Shown: piece after piece, positions 32,969-43,742 of the stretch
Layout of the letters: the number at the start of each line of letters is the position of its first letter
Numbering within the stretch: position 1 is the first letter of the stretch
From: Knufia peltigerae
Taxonomy: Eukaryota > Ascomycota > Eurotiomycetes > Chaetothyriales > Trichomeriaceae
NCBI GenBank assembly: GCA_030247855.1
Contig: JAPDRN010000171.1
Coordinates: 1 to 64,000, forward strand
Reading direction: 5' to 3'
DNA: 64,000 nt
Notes under the pieces: model-generated
Database searches by the model: none
Seen by the model: only the letters and a program-made list of their open reading frames with translations
Told to the model about the DNA's origin: nothing
Position numbers and translations under genes: made by a program

Positions 32969-34601
32969 ACGTATCCCTAGAAGCCAAAATTCTCGTAGGG
33001 TCTGTCTTGGGCAAGCCACGGCTGTATATATCCCAGTGTTGAGATCTGCCGAGGGACCCAGCGAGAGGATTTGTCGAGCTGTTACAACCGGAGTTGCATT
33101 TCATCAACACCATCCGCGATACCACTTCTTTGCTTCAATCAAGCTTTGCAATATATCTACTGAAGAGTGTCATCAGACGTGACTTTTGCTCTGCTCTGCT
33201 CTGATCATTCTGACAGGAAGAAGAAAGAACGCAAATTCCTCGTGTGGTTCGAGTGTCAAAATCAATCGGTCTACCCGGAGCAGATGGTCAGGAGCAGGGC
33301 CATTGCGTGAACTTTAGATGCCCAAAGTGATATCTCATTGCCACCCTCTATTCGATCTAGATCAAGTCACTACGAGGGAATATACAACAAGTTTAACTTG
33401 ACTTTCGACAAGGTTGATGCTGATCTCCTTCGAACTGGCTCGACACGTTCTTTCTCCATCCAGTTCAGGGGAAAATTACCATGATGGGTAATTCTGACGG
33501 GTGCTCAGAGCACCATGAAACGGGAGCTTTACCATTCAAAAGCATATGTAGATATGATGGCCATTCGTTTGTCATAAGATTCAACGGACGGTTGCTAAGT
33601 CTTCTAGTGTTTGTCTAGTATAGTCTTGAAGAACATGCCACGTAATTTTATCTGATCTATTTTTGGTGCTTTGTTGTGTTTCTGGCAGTGGGGGCGATTT
33701 GCTGTGTGCGGCAGGAAGAGCGCAGCCTTGTGAGCCTTGCGGATACGGAGCCTGAGAATTTCCCGTACGGAATACACATCACGTGCCCGCCTATCTTCGG
33801 ACATAGTTGCTGGGCATCGTCGCTTTTATCGTCTTCAATACCTGTACTCCGTACGGATACGGAGTCCAATTCAACTCAGAATCAGCTCACCTGTAGTCCC
33901 TAGATGTTGCATTTTCCACTCGATATCTTTCTTGTTTCCCCCCTCCACCAATCATATACAATGGGATCTACTGTGACTGACACGACATCGCATAGAAACG
34001 GTCAAGCTACCTTGCCGCACCTTGGACCGCCACACGGACTACAGTCTCATCCCCACGTTCTCCACTAGCACCATCAAGTCTGCCTCACCTACTCCATACA
34101 GTATTGTATAGTGAAAAGCTTCGTCGCGGAATCCAATCTGCTTCCGACGATGTCGCTCTCGCGCTCGGCTTGACGAGTGGATATTCGTACGTCGTATCTC
34201 TTCCCTTGTACGATTATACGATGGCCCTTAGGGATATGGGGATTTTTCATAGCAAGCCCACCCCCGAACTACCTGACGTCGGGAGATGGAGGACTCCAAA
34301 GAAAGGGACGTGTGCGGTGGCTGTGTATCTTGTGACAATGTTTCACATTGACGCGCTATCGCAACTAACAGCTTTTTACACTGTGACTTCTGCCATGATC
34401 TTCAATGAGACAACTACACAGCGACTGGTAAGTACTGTGGCATTGATCTGGCAAAATGTATCCCTGAGGCCTGTGCTTTCAACAAAAAGTACGCGATTCC
34501 GACACATGGCGATGCTTCTATAATTCCTACCTTGCCTGTATTCTACTCGCGACGAATTTACGACCGCTGTGATATCAAGTGTTTCACACGAGAGACATTA
34601 T
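32969..34601. other. Intergenic, 1.6 kb
   Basis: No gene is supported. A frame near 34104-34523 has no ATG at its start and no domain. At 33845-33866 a TACTCCGTA and a TACGGAGTC lie as a short inverted pair. The right end should hold the ABC-transporter promoter. Confidence 0.5.
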
Positions 34602-37600
34602 ATGGCTTTGTTTGTCTTTTTTCGCCAGACTTGGGCGCTCTTCAAGAAGAATATCTTGATTGTTGTTCGGCGCAATTGGTTTTCCACCCTCATCCGAGCC
34701 CTGGTCCTCCCTCTGCTGTACATCTTACTCATCTCCTACATACGAAATTTTTTCCTTCCCCCTTCGAAATACGGGTTTGGTGAACTCGATGCCATACGCA
34801 GCCCCGCCAATGCCTTCGCAGCTCAATCAAGCCGAGATCGAATTGTCCTCATCAATAACAACTACACCGGTGGCCTCATCGAGGAGGCCATAGACCGCCT
34901 GTCATCCACCTATGTGGCTGCTGGCGCCGACGTTCAGCATGCCTCTTCCGAATCCGAACTGTCCGACCTGTGTCGCTCATCATTGACAGGCACCACTCGA
35001 TGTTATGGGGCAGTGTCGTTCTGGGGTTCACCGGGCGACAATGGCAGCGATACGCATTGGGATTTTTCGGCATATATGGACTGGGCTCTTGGATCGCGTG
35101 TTCATGTCGACCAGGACAACAACGACGCGCAACTGTACGCCTTGCCATTTGTTCATGCAATTAATTCGGCAATCGCAAATGTATCTGGAAAGCATCTTAC
35201 CCAGGACATGCTGCAATACCCGTTCACATCTCAAACATTCCAGCAGCGTGAAGACCAGGTGCAGGACAAATTCATGTCTGCGCTGCAGAACTACCTGGCC
35301 CTTGTCATTTTCATTGCCATGTGCGGCATCACATACCACCTCCCTGGTCATATCGCCACAGAGCGTGAACTTGGCATGTCTGCCTTGATCGATACTATGA
35401 ACCCGCAGCCGGCTCAATGGCAATCCTCTGCTGCACGAATATTCGCAGCCAATTCTGCCTTCAGTCTGGTCTACATGCCCGCCAGTATCGGTGTCGGCGT
35501 CATCATTGGCACCCGGATCTTTCTTCGGACGTCGGTTGGCATGCTGGTTGTCTTTCATATCGTCACCTGTCTCTCTCTGGCTGCATTCGCCGCATTGTTA
35601 GCAAGCTTCTTCCGCAAAGCTCGACTCTCCGGGATCACAATTGTTGTCTTTTCCTGTATCTTGGCTGTCATTGCGCAGTGGGCGGTACCTGGATTCTACG
35701 TCGCCGTTGTCATCTTGTCCCTACTTTTTCCACCTATCAACTATGTCCTGTTCATGATCTATGTTGCCGCGGCCGAAGGACTGAATGAGCCTGCCAATTT
35801 CAGCCAGGCTTCATTCACCGCAAGGAGTACTCTCCCTGGATATTTTTACTTGGCCGCCGCTGTGGTTCAAATTGTCATATTCCCTCCTTTGACGCTGTGG
35901 GCGGAACGCTCACGCTACGGTACAGCGACCTCGTCGCGTGTAGCTGGCAATCACCTCCAAAGCAAGCCATACGCCCTAAGACTGACAAATTTGTCAAAGC
36001 TCTACAAGCCCAGTCTATTGGCACGATGCACGAGGGGAAAGAATGCTGAGACCGTTCGCGCAGTCGTGGATGTCAGCTTTACAGCTTTGAGGGGTCAGCT
36101 TGTGGCATTGCTTGGTGAGAATGGATCCGGCAAAACTGTAGGTTTCTGTTGCTCCCCAAAATCTGCTTTTATTCATCGATCCGTCTCACCATCACCGCCG
36201 TGTAGCTAGCTAATTTGCATTCAATAGACGACGATTGCAGCCATCACGGCTCAAGAGAAGTTCACTTCGGGAACCATCGACCTCGATAATGCCGGAGGAA
36301 TGGGCTTTTGTCCACAGAAAAATGTTCTCTGGGATGAGGTTACAGTACTCGAGCACATCAAAATCTTCAATGAGCTCAAATCTCTGTCTGGTCGGGATTC
36401 AAAGTCTATGCTCCAGGAGACTTTGGAGTCGTGCGATTTGACCGACAAGACAGACGCTCGCACCAAGACCCTTTCGGGTGGCCAGAAGCGTAAAGTTCAG
36501 TTGGCCATGGCGTTCACCGGTGGAAGCAAGATATGCTGTATTGACGAAGCCTCCTCAGGTCTGGATCCCGTGTCTCGGAGGAAGATCTGGGATATCCTTT
36601 TGTCGGAACGCGGCCATCGGACTTTACTATTCACGACACACGCTCTCGACGAGGCTGACGCTCTGGCCGACCATATCGTCATTCTTCAGAAGGGCCATGT
36701 TAAATTGGAGGGCTCGCCGGTCGAACTCAAACAGCGATATGGTGGCGATTACAAGATTGACGTCGAATACAGTGGACCTCTTGACATCCGCGCCAGCCGT
36801 GCTCTCCGTCACGAGCAGACCGGGTCGACTCACACCTTTTACGCCTCTGGGCCACTTGATGCAGGAAGGCTGATGGAAACACTCGAGTCCAAGGGACTGC
36901 ATACCTTTGAGATTCAAGGTCCCACACTGGAACAAGTGTTTCTGCACCAAGCAGAGAGCGAGCCGGAACCTGTATCTTGGGTTCCCAAACCTCCTCCTCG
37001 GCTACGACGAACGGGCACGACTCATTCTAGTGATACGGCCGAGATGGAGTTGCTCTCCATTCACCCCAAGAGCAATACGACCCAACCTGGTGATACCCGT
37101 GAAACCCCTTTTGTACTCCCAGACAGCCGAGCCATCGGATTTGCCGGTCAACTATGGGTTTTGGTACGCAAGAGACTGGCCGTCTTCCCTCACAACTGGG
37201 TTCCCTATTTATTCGCCTTGCTGATCCCTTCGATCACGGCGGGACTGTCGACTTCATTCTTGACGGGGTTTGGCGGCATCACCTGTTCGCCCAACGATCT
37301 GTCACTTACGCCTGTCACCGCATCGATATCGGACTACTCTGGCCATGCATTTCCTGTGGCGCCGGCCAGTAACGTCGATGCAAACCGCCTGCAGGATATG
37401 TATGGTCTCTCCGGAACCAACACAGCTCTCAGTCCGAATCTGTCTCCTGACATAGTCACCACAAACTCTTACACGGATTGGAACTCGTTCATTGAATCGC
37501 GGTATTCCGCCATCCAACCTGGTGGGTTTTATCTGGGTAACGATTCCTCTCCGGATCCTGTGGTGGCGTACCGCATCGACGGTGGATTGCAGTACGCGGC

Positions 37601-39683
37601 CATCATGATGGCCGCGACCGATGCATACCTGATGGGCACGAGTATTTCTTCGACTTTTCTCAATTTTGCCTTGCCAATTGGTGCTGCGCCCGGAGATTCC
37701 TTGCAACTGATTATTTATTTTGGGATCGCCATGTCCGTCACACCGGGACTGTTTGCCCTGTATCCGAGTTTCGAAAGGACCAGGAACGTCAAGCAGCTGC
37801 AGTATAGCAACGGTGTAAGACCCGGTCCTCTGTGGCTGGGGCACCTCTTGTTCGACGCCATATTCGTGGTGATCATAAGCACCGTCTCGTTGATCGTTTT
37901 CACTCAGGCCAAAAGCTCTGTGTGGCACTTTGTTTCCTACCTGTGGCCAGTCTTGTTTTTCTACGGGTTGTCAGCCACGCTTCTGGCATACATCGTCTCA
38001 TTATTCGTGTCGACTCAATTGGGCGCCTTTGCCTTTGCGGCCGGTTACCAAGCAATATCGTTACTGCTTTACCTCATTGTGTGAGTTCACCCCCTCGAGT
38101 CCTGTTGCTAATAATTATCAACCGGAATACTGACTTTTGCAATCAATAAACAGCTACCTAGTCATGGTTGCTTTCAGTGTGGCCGACGATCTGCAGAGCA
38201 ATCTCAACACGATACAATATACATTGGGTTTGATCATGCCGTCGGGCAGTCTTCTCCGTTCCCTACTGCTGGGATTAAATCAATCTCAGCTGCTGTGCCA
38301 GGGAGCAACGTACCGTGCTCCCGGAAGTATGTCTGTCTACGGAGCACCAATCGTCTACCTTGCTCTGCAGTGCGTCGTGTTTTATACCATCTTGGTCACC
38401 TATGACAGTGGCCGTCTCGCCTGGCTGGGCTCTCGATTTACGGGACTTTTCAGCTGTTTGAGGAAGGTTCGTGGAGGACACCACAACGTCGAACAAACTC
38501 AGCAAGGTGCGGATGTTGTGTCAGAGATTCAAAGAGCGGAGAGCTCACCGGGAGATGCACTGCGTGTACTGCACGTTTCGAAATCATTTTCCTCCGCACA
38601 ACACGGACCCGTAGTTTCCGATTTGACTTTCGGTGTCAAATCCTCAGAGTGTTTTGCCTTGCTGGTATGAGCCGTCCCATGTTTTTTCCGCAACGAGACC
38701 ATAAAGCTGACACTGGAGTGTTGTAGGGCCCCAACGGTGCAGGCAAGACCACGACGATCAGTCTGATACGAGGTCAAGAACAACCGAGTCAGATCGTCAC
38801 CCGCCCAGCCGGCGATGTACTCGTGGATGGTCATTCACTCTTGCGGCAGCGATCCGACGCTCTGCTGTCGCTGGGGGTTTGCCCTCAATTCGACGCCATC
38901 GACATGCTCACCGTGAGACAGCACCTGACGTTCTACGCTCGGTCCGCCGGCATATCACCGCGGATGGTGGAGCCCACGGTCGCACACGTCACGGAGGTCG
39001 TGGGGCTCAAACAGTACTCTCGACGCTTGGCGACGACCTTGTCCGGCGGCAACAAGCGGAAGCTGTCGCTGGCGATCGCGGTGATGGGGAACCCCAGGGT
39101 GCTGCTGCTCGACGAGCCGAGCAGCGGCCTGGACGCCGTCAGCAAGCGGGTCATGTGGAAGGCTCTCGACGCCGTCCGACACATGAGTAGGGACCGACAG
39201 ATGGCCATCATGATCACCACCCACAGCATGGAAGAGGTGGTGGCGTTGGCCGATCGAGTGGGCATCATGAACAGACACATGCTCGCCGTGGGAGAAAGAA
39301 AAGAGTTGAGCAGGCGATACGGAAGTGGTTTCCACGTCCATGTCATGCTCGAGCGAAACACTGCCGTCGCCGACAACGGGGCAGAAGCAGAAGAGACGAC
39401 GGCAAAGAAAGACGTCAAAGACTGGATCGAACAAAACTTGCCCGGTGCAGTGGTGGAACGAGAAATGTTACACGGACAGCTTCGGTTCTGGATCCCAAGG
39501 CGTGGTCCAGGAGGGCCTGAGGGATCCGCCAAAAAAGGAGAAGCGGCTGTGTTGGCCACGACCTTTAGGATCCTGGAGACGAACAAACAACGCTTGGGGA
39601 TTGAATACTATACGGTCGTACAGACGGATTGGGAGGATGTCTTTTTAAATGTCATCAGACAGGACCAAAGCTCACGACATTGA
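34602..39683 (+). CDS. Full-length ABC transporter, ABCA-like
   Basis: Spliced model: 34602-36137, 36228-38080, 38154-38664, 38727-39683, giving 1618 residues in the order TMD1-NBD1-TMD2-NBD2. Each TMD starts with one helix, a large non-cytosolic loop (about 200 residues in TMD1), then a helix cluster, which is the ABCA layout. NBD1 has Walker A GENGSGKT (505-512, split by an intron directly after it), signature LSGGQKRK and Walker B KICCIDEASSGLDP. NBD2 has GPNGAGKT (1301-1308, opening exon 4), LSGGNKRK and VLLLDEPSSGLD, plus the switch His in TTHSMEE. All catalytic elements are intact. ABCA proteins move lipids across membranes in animals; ABCA members are uncommon in fungi and their cargo is unknown. 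The start ATG at 34602 directly precedes FVFFRQTWALFKKN. Confidence 0.9.
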
Positions 39684-39884
39684 TGAACGGGGAAATAAAT
39701 ACTCCTACACACCGTGACCAACAAGCATCAACTGAATTTTTACTGTTGAAGGGATTACTGGCGAAAATATGAGATATTCAAAGACGCCTCCGTGGTGATG
39801 ATAGAAACCGTATGGGCGTGAACGATATAGACTTGGGCGAAACGGACAGGAATGATACACGAGCGTATTGGATATAGCGATTTT

Positions 39885-40631
39885 TCATAACAAGCCTTTT
39901 GACTCTTTATCTTGACATAACTTGGTGAGCAGTTGAGCGTTCTGGTCGTCCCCACCATTCTTGAACCCGGGCATGAGCGCCAACCATTGATACACGCTCC
40001 CTCTGAGCTCTTTGGGTAATCTAGGCGGTTCGTTGAGGACCTTTTCAAACCCGTCAACCACCTTTTGGGCGACTTGATCGATCATACTGCTACCGGGATT
40101 CGTGGGCGTGGCATCGGCAACTTCGTGCATACTCCTCGCCAAGGCAGATTTGTACTCGACCATGGCGTCGACAGACACACCGACGGTGCGGGGCCAGTTA
40201 GAGCTCATCAGATTCCACGAATCTCCTCCGGTGCCACCGCCGCCCTGGTCGCCGGCCCCTCGAAAGTCCGACCGTAAGATGACGGCGGGGATGTCCGCCA
40301 TCTTGGCGACCATGTACTCGACCACGGTGCCGGCGTCGAGCTCGGCGCCGTCGTAGGTGAACAGGGCCAGGTCACAGGACACGAGGGCGCGGAGGTCCTC
40401 GTCGCGGATCGAGTGGGGGCTCAGATCGCGCTGTTCCAGATCCTGGGGCAGGACGGGGATGAACCTCCCTTGTGACTTTTGGTGGATGGCCTGAGAGAGG
40501 AGTCTGTTGGTGTGTAGTTCCGCGAGCGTGAACAGTGGGCCGGCGTGGTAGTACGTGTACGATTGGGGTGGGTGGGAGATGGACGGGTCGAGCGTGGTGT
40601 GTGTGTCCAAGATGGCCGTTGTATCTGACAT
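39885..40631 (-). CDS. Nucleoside 2-deoxyribosyltransferase-like protein
   Basis: This 248-residue single-exon protein has its ATG at 40631. It shows the family marks: YYHAGPLF at 27-34 (nucleobase/sugar pocket), LPQDLEQRD, then DLALFTYDG and AELDAGTVVEYMVA at 88-109, where Glu105 aligns with the catalytic nucleophile and Asp94/Asp99 with residues that hold the sugar. The stretch DIPAVILRSDFR follows, as in eukaryotic members. These enzymes cleave and re-form the N-glycosidic bond of 2'-deoxynucleosides; some relatives are plain hydrolases. It is soluble with no targeting signal. The Gly-rich insert around residue 130-140 is low complexity. It is divergent, by about 1 kb, from a gene for another N-glycosidic-bond family (PNP_UDP) at 41651. 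Confidence 0.8.
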   Translation of the reverse strand: MSDTTAILDTHTTLDPSISHPPQSYTYYHAGPLFTLAELHTNRLLSQAIHQKSQGRFIPVLPQDLEQRDLSPHSIRDEDLRALVSCDLALFTYDGAELDAGTVVEYMVAKMADIPAVILRSDFRGAGDQGGGGTGGDSWNLMSSNWPRTVGVSVDAMVEYKSALARSMHEVADATPTNPGSSMIDQVAQKVVDGFEKVLNEPPRLPKELRGSVYQWLALMPGFKNGGDDQNAQLLTKLCQDKESKGLL

Positions 40632-41650
40632 TTTTCGTTGGAGGTTTGGTCTGCGAACTGTTCAACAAGTGTGGCTTTGTTTCTTGTTGATCGGGTGTTT
40701 TCACAACAGGGAATTTAGTTGGAGACTTTTCCAGAGATCGATTGTGTTCCAGTTGTATGGAAGATGTAAATGTAGATGAAAGTATCACATATACGGAGTA
40801 TGAGCAAGAGTGTCGAGCCTGGTGAGCCTTGGATCTGTGTAGTACGGAGTACATCTACTCTCAGTGCAATAAAGAATGCCAGCGTATTACTGTACATGCT
40901 TGGAAGCAATTGCTTGCACCTGATTTGTTCTGTTGGTTGCCACAATCTTCATACATGGAACAAGGTCGTACACACAGTACTTGCAAGCACAGAGAGCATG
41001 CCACACTGCGACGGTAAGGAGTCTTTTACTTATTGGCTGTAGGAACAGGATGGAATTGCCAACTGAAACGATGAACGAGCCGGGCAGTCTGATTGAAAAC
41101 TTGACCACCATATTACGTGAGGCCAGGCTTTATGTTCTTGACGCGACAGGACGAGTTCGGTCGAAGATCTAATAAGCCAAAATTGGCCTCACACGAGTCG
41201 AGTCATCGAGCGTTTGTTACTGCTGGCGCCGTCCATGTACGGAAGTGATATCGTCTCAGGATGCCGCGCCAAAATCACAATACTGTATGAGGTGGTATTT
41301 CTTCACTAGGAGTGTGCATAATGTGGGGGCGCGCCTACAGCTGTAACCGCACCAGTCCACAGCCACCAGGTTGAAGCTAATCAACAGGCTCTGCAGGCCC
41401 GTCCCTCCGTCCGCGAGTTTACGAGCACCCCTGTCCGAGTACGAGTACTGCTACACGCCTTGTTTGATTGCTTCAGCTTGCTTCTGCATCTGCCCCTGCT
41501 CCCGCGTTGTTTGCTTCCCCATACGTATCCGCCCAAAATTCTCGAAGGGACGACTTTGTCCCTCACATACCTGATTTACTGCCTAGGTAGACAAAAATCC
41601 GGACACTGACAGTTGAGCATGTGAATCTGGACTTGTGCTTTGGCCTGGGG
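40632..41650. promoter_or_regulatory. Divergent promoter, deoxyribosyltransferase / PNP_UDP pair
   Basis: This 1019-bp region lies between two start codons and has no supported gene. It carries two exact TACGGAGTA motifs, at 40792-40800 and 40843-40851, 51 bp apart, both close to the deoxyribosyltransferase start. Confidence 0.5.
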
Positions 41651-42709
41651 ATGGCGTCCCGTGAAGACTACTCGGTCGGATGGATTTGTGCACTGCCCAT
41701 AGAGGTAGCAGCTGCCAAAGCTGCCTTCGATCGCATCCACGACCCTATCCTGTCACCGGGTCCAGACTTTGACGACATCAATAACTACATCCTGGCAAGT
41801 ATCCGAGGTCACAATGTCGTACTCGTGTATCCGAGGTTGGAAACGTGTGAGTATGGTCAAATGTCGACATCGTTGACGAAAATCGCCACGCAGTTGCACG
41901 CGACCTTCAAATCTGTCCGATTCAATCTGATGGTTGGAGTCGCAGGAGGAGTGCCAGGCACCAAGGAGGACATTCGTCTCGGCGATGTCGTTGTGAGCAA
42001 ATCGAATGCTGGCAGGCATGGCGTTATTGAGTACGACACAAATGGAAAACAAGCGGAAGGTCAGGCCATTCACGACACAGCTTTGTCCGCAGATCACCAG
42101 CCATCGCCGTTACTGCTCGCAGCTACAGGCAAGGCCGAGACGGCCGCCATCTTCGATGAAAGTCAGGTGGCCCAGTACATTTCCGACATCATTCGGAAAG
42201 ACCCTACCACTTTTGCCTATCCAGGCCCAGAACAAGACATCCTCTTCGAGTCCGACTACGATCACACCACTGAGTCCGAAGGCAACGGATGTGACCATTG
42301 CAACCCGGACAGAATCCGGCCTAGGCAGCCGCGTGACGAGCCACAGGACGTTATGGTTCATTACGGCCTCGTTGCTTCCAGCCATATTTCGATGCGCCAC
42401 GGAGTGACTCGGGACAAGATTGCGCACGAGCAAGGAGTTCTCTGTTTTGAGACCGAAGCTGCTGGTCTTGAAGATGCCTCAAAGTACTTGATCATCCGAG
42501 GAATCTGCGACTATGCCGATTCACACACGTCCAATCTATGGCATGCTTACGCTGCCGCAGCTGCGGCAGCATATGCCAAAGAGGTCCTCTCGTTCATTCC
42601 CACGGTTCCCAAGAGGATATTCCTGGCACCAAACACATATTCCGAAGCGGCACCAGAAGAGGGACTAGTAGAAGAAGAGGAACAACAATGGTCCAGAACA
42701 AACGGCTGA
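41651..42709 (+). CDS. Stand-alone PNP_UDP (nucleoside phosphorylase-like) NLR-type domain protein
   Basis: This is a 352-residue single-exon protein; the ATG at 41651 opens the family start EDYSVGWICALPIE. Further family blocks are the FNLMVGVAGGVP strand and loop, DIRLGDVVVSKS, then the Glu-containing FETEAAGLED and the acid RGICDYADSH. This version of the fold is usually the N-terminal domain of fungal NLR-like proteins, before NACHT or NB-ARC and ankyrin or WD repeats. Related domains in bacterial and animal defence proteins cleave the glycosidic bond of ATP or other nucleosides. Here the domain ends near LSFIPTVPK and only 36 residues follow. The last 22 bp of the gene overlap the ATG of a reductase pseudogene, suggesting the original C-terminal part was lost by recombination. 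Confidence 0.85.
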   Translation: MASREDYSVGWICALPIEVAAAKAAFDRIHDPILSPGPDFDDINNYILASIRGHNVVLVYPRLETCEYGQMSTSLTKIATQLHATFKSVRFNLMVGVAGGVPGTKEDIRLGDVVVSKSNAGRHGVIEYDTNGKQAEGQAIHDTALSADHQPSPLLLAATGKAETAAIFDESQVAQYISDIIRKDPTTFAYPGPEQDILFESDYDHTTESEGNGCDHCNPDRIRPRQPRDEPQDVMVHYGLVASSHISMRHGVTRDKIAHEQGVLCFETEAAGLEDASKYLIIRGICDYADSHTSNLWHAYAAAAAAAYAKEVLSFIPTVPKRIFLAPNTYSEAAPEEGLVEEEEQQWSRTNG

Positions 42710-43742
42710 TTTTCAAATCCATTCCCAAAGGCATGCCCATGCCAGGCAAAGATCTTGTCGTTGAATGTCATGAATTCGATTTCGAACAAAGCCCACCTCC
42801 AGGAGGATTCACCACGAAGAACTCTTACGCGTCGTTCGACCCGTACTAGCGTGGACGCATGCGGGATGCGTCCGTCGAAAGCTACACGCCTGCATATGAA
42901 CTCGATGGGCCAGTCACCGCACTGATCGTCGCCAAGGTCTTGAAGTCCGACAATCCGCAATTCAGCGCCGGCGACCTGATCACTGCGCTGCTCCTGATAG
43001 AAGAATACAGCGTTGTTTCAACCGTCGAGCCACAGCTCACCACCAAGATCCGCAACCCGTACAATCTTGACCTCAAGCACTATCTCGGAGCCGTCGGCAT
43101 GCCGGGCCTCACCGCTTACGCATCGCTTTACGGGCACGGCAAGCCAGTCAAGGGCGAGACGGTCTTCGTCTCGGCCGCGTCGGGCGCAGTTGGGCAAATC
43201 GTGGGACAACTCGTCAAACGGGAGGGGGCCACCGTGATTGGATCGGTCGGATCCGACGACAAGTTGAAATGCATACTCGGCGAGTTGGGCTTCGACGGTG
43301 GCTTCAACTACAACAAGGAATCCGCCTTCGAGGCTCTGCCACGGCTCGCGCCGCGTGGCATCAACTTGTACTACGATAACGTGGGCGGTGAGCAGCTGGA
43401 TGCGGCGTTGGTGAACATGGCCAATTTCGGCCGCATCGTGGTCTGCGGCATGGTCTCGCAGTACTCGCTCTCGGAGTCGGAGCGTTATGGGGTCAAGAAT
43501 CTCGTCGTGTTCAGGAGGAAAGACTGACTATGAAGGGGTTTCTCATCCTAGACGAGGACATGGGTTCGGCGTATAAGGAGGAGTTTGAGCAAAATATGAC
43601 CAAGTGGTTACAGGATGGTTCCATCAAGGGAGTGATGAGTGTGACGGACGGCATGGATGCTGCGGCCACGGGCTTGGTGGGCATGTTGACCGGACAGAAC
43701 TTTGGCGAAGCCATCTTGAAGATAGCGGATCTTAATTGTTAA
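42688..43742 (+). pseudogene. NADP-dependent alkenal double-bond / quinone reductase, broken
   Basis: The remains cover an almost complete zinc-free MDR-family reductase of about 350 residues. It begins MVQNKRLIFKSIPKG at 42688 and has the cofactor motif SAASGAVGQIVGQL, VIGSVGSDDK, YYDNVGGE and the C-terminal GMLTGQNFGEA and KIADL. Two lesions break it. A TAG at about 42847 sits in DPY-stop-RGRMRD, where relatives usually have Gln or Met; CAG to TAG would be one C-to-T change. A frameshift at about 43525 separates NLVVFRRK from LTMKGFLILDEDMG. No intron with GT/AG ends removes either. Everything else is well preserved, so loss looks recent. The start codon lies inside the upstream PNP_UDP gene, so the reductase appears to lack a promoter of its own. 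Confidence 0.8.

Noticed and set aside
18000..33000. Secondary-metabolite gene cluster
   Set aside because: There are carriers, regulators, a P450 and an oxygenase, but no backbone enzyme (PKS, NRPS, terpene cyclase or prenyltransferase).
34104..34523. 139-residue frame upstream of the ABC transporter
   Set aside because: It does not start at ATG, shows no domain and does not join in frame to the transporter with plausible splice sites.
41651..42709. Full NLR protein with PNP_UDP effector
   Set aside because: No NACHT, NB-ARC, ankyrin, TPR or WD sequence follows in any frame before 45 kb.
42688..43742. Intact reductase with introns hiding the stop and shift
   Set aside because: No GT...AG pair of normal length removes the TAG at 42847 or the shift at 43525 while keeping the conserved residues on both sides.
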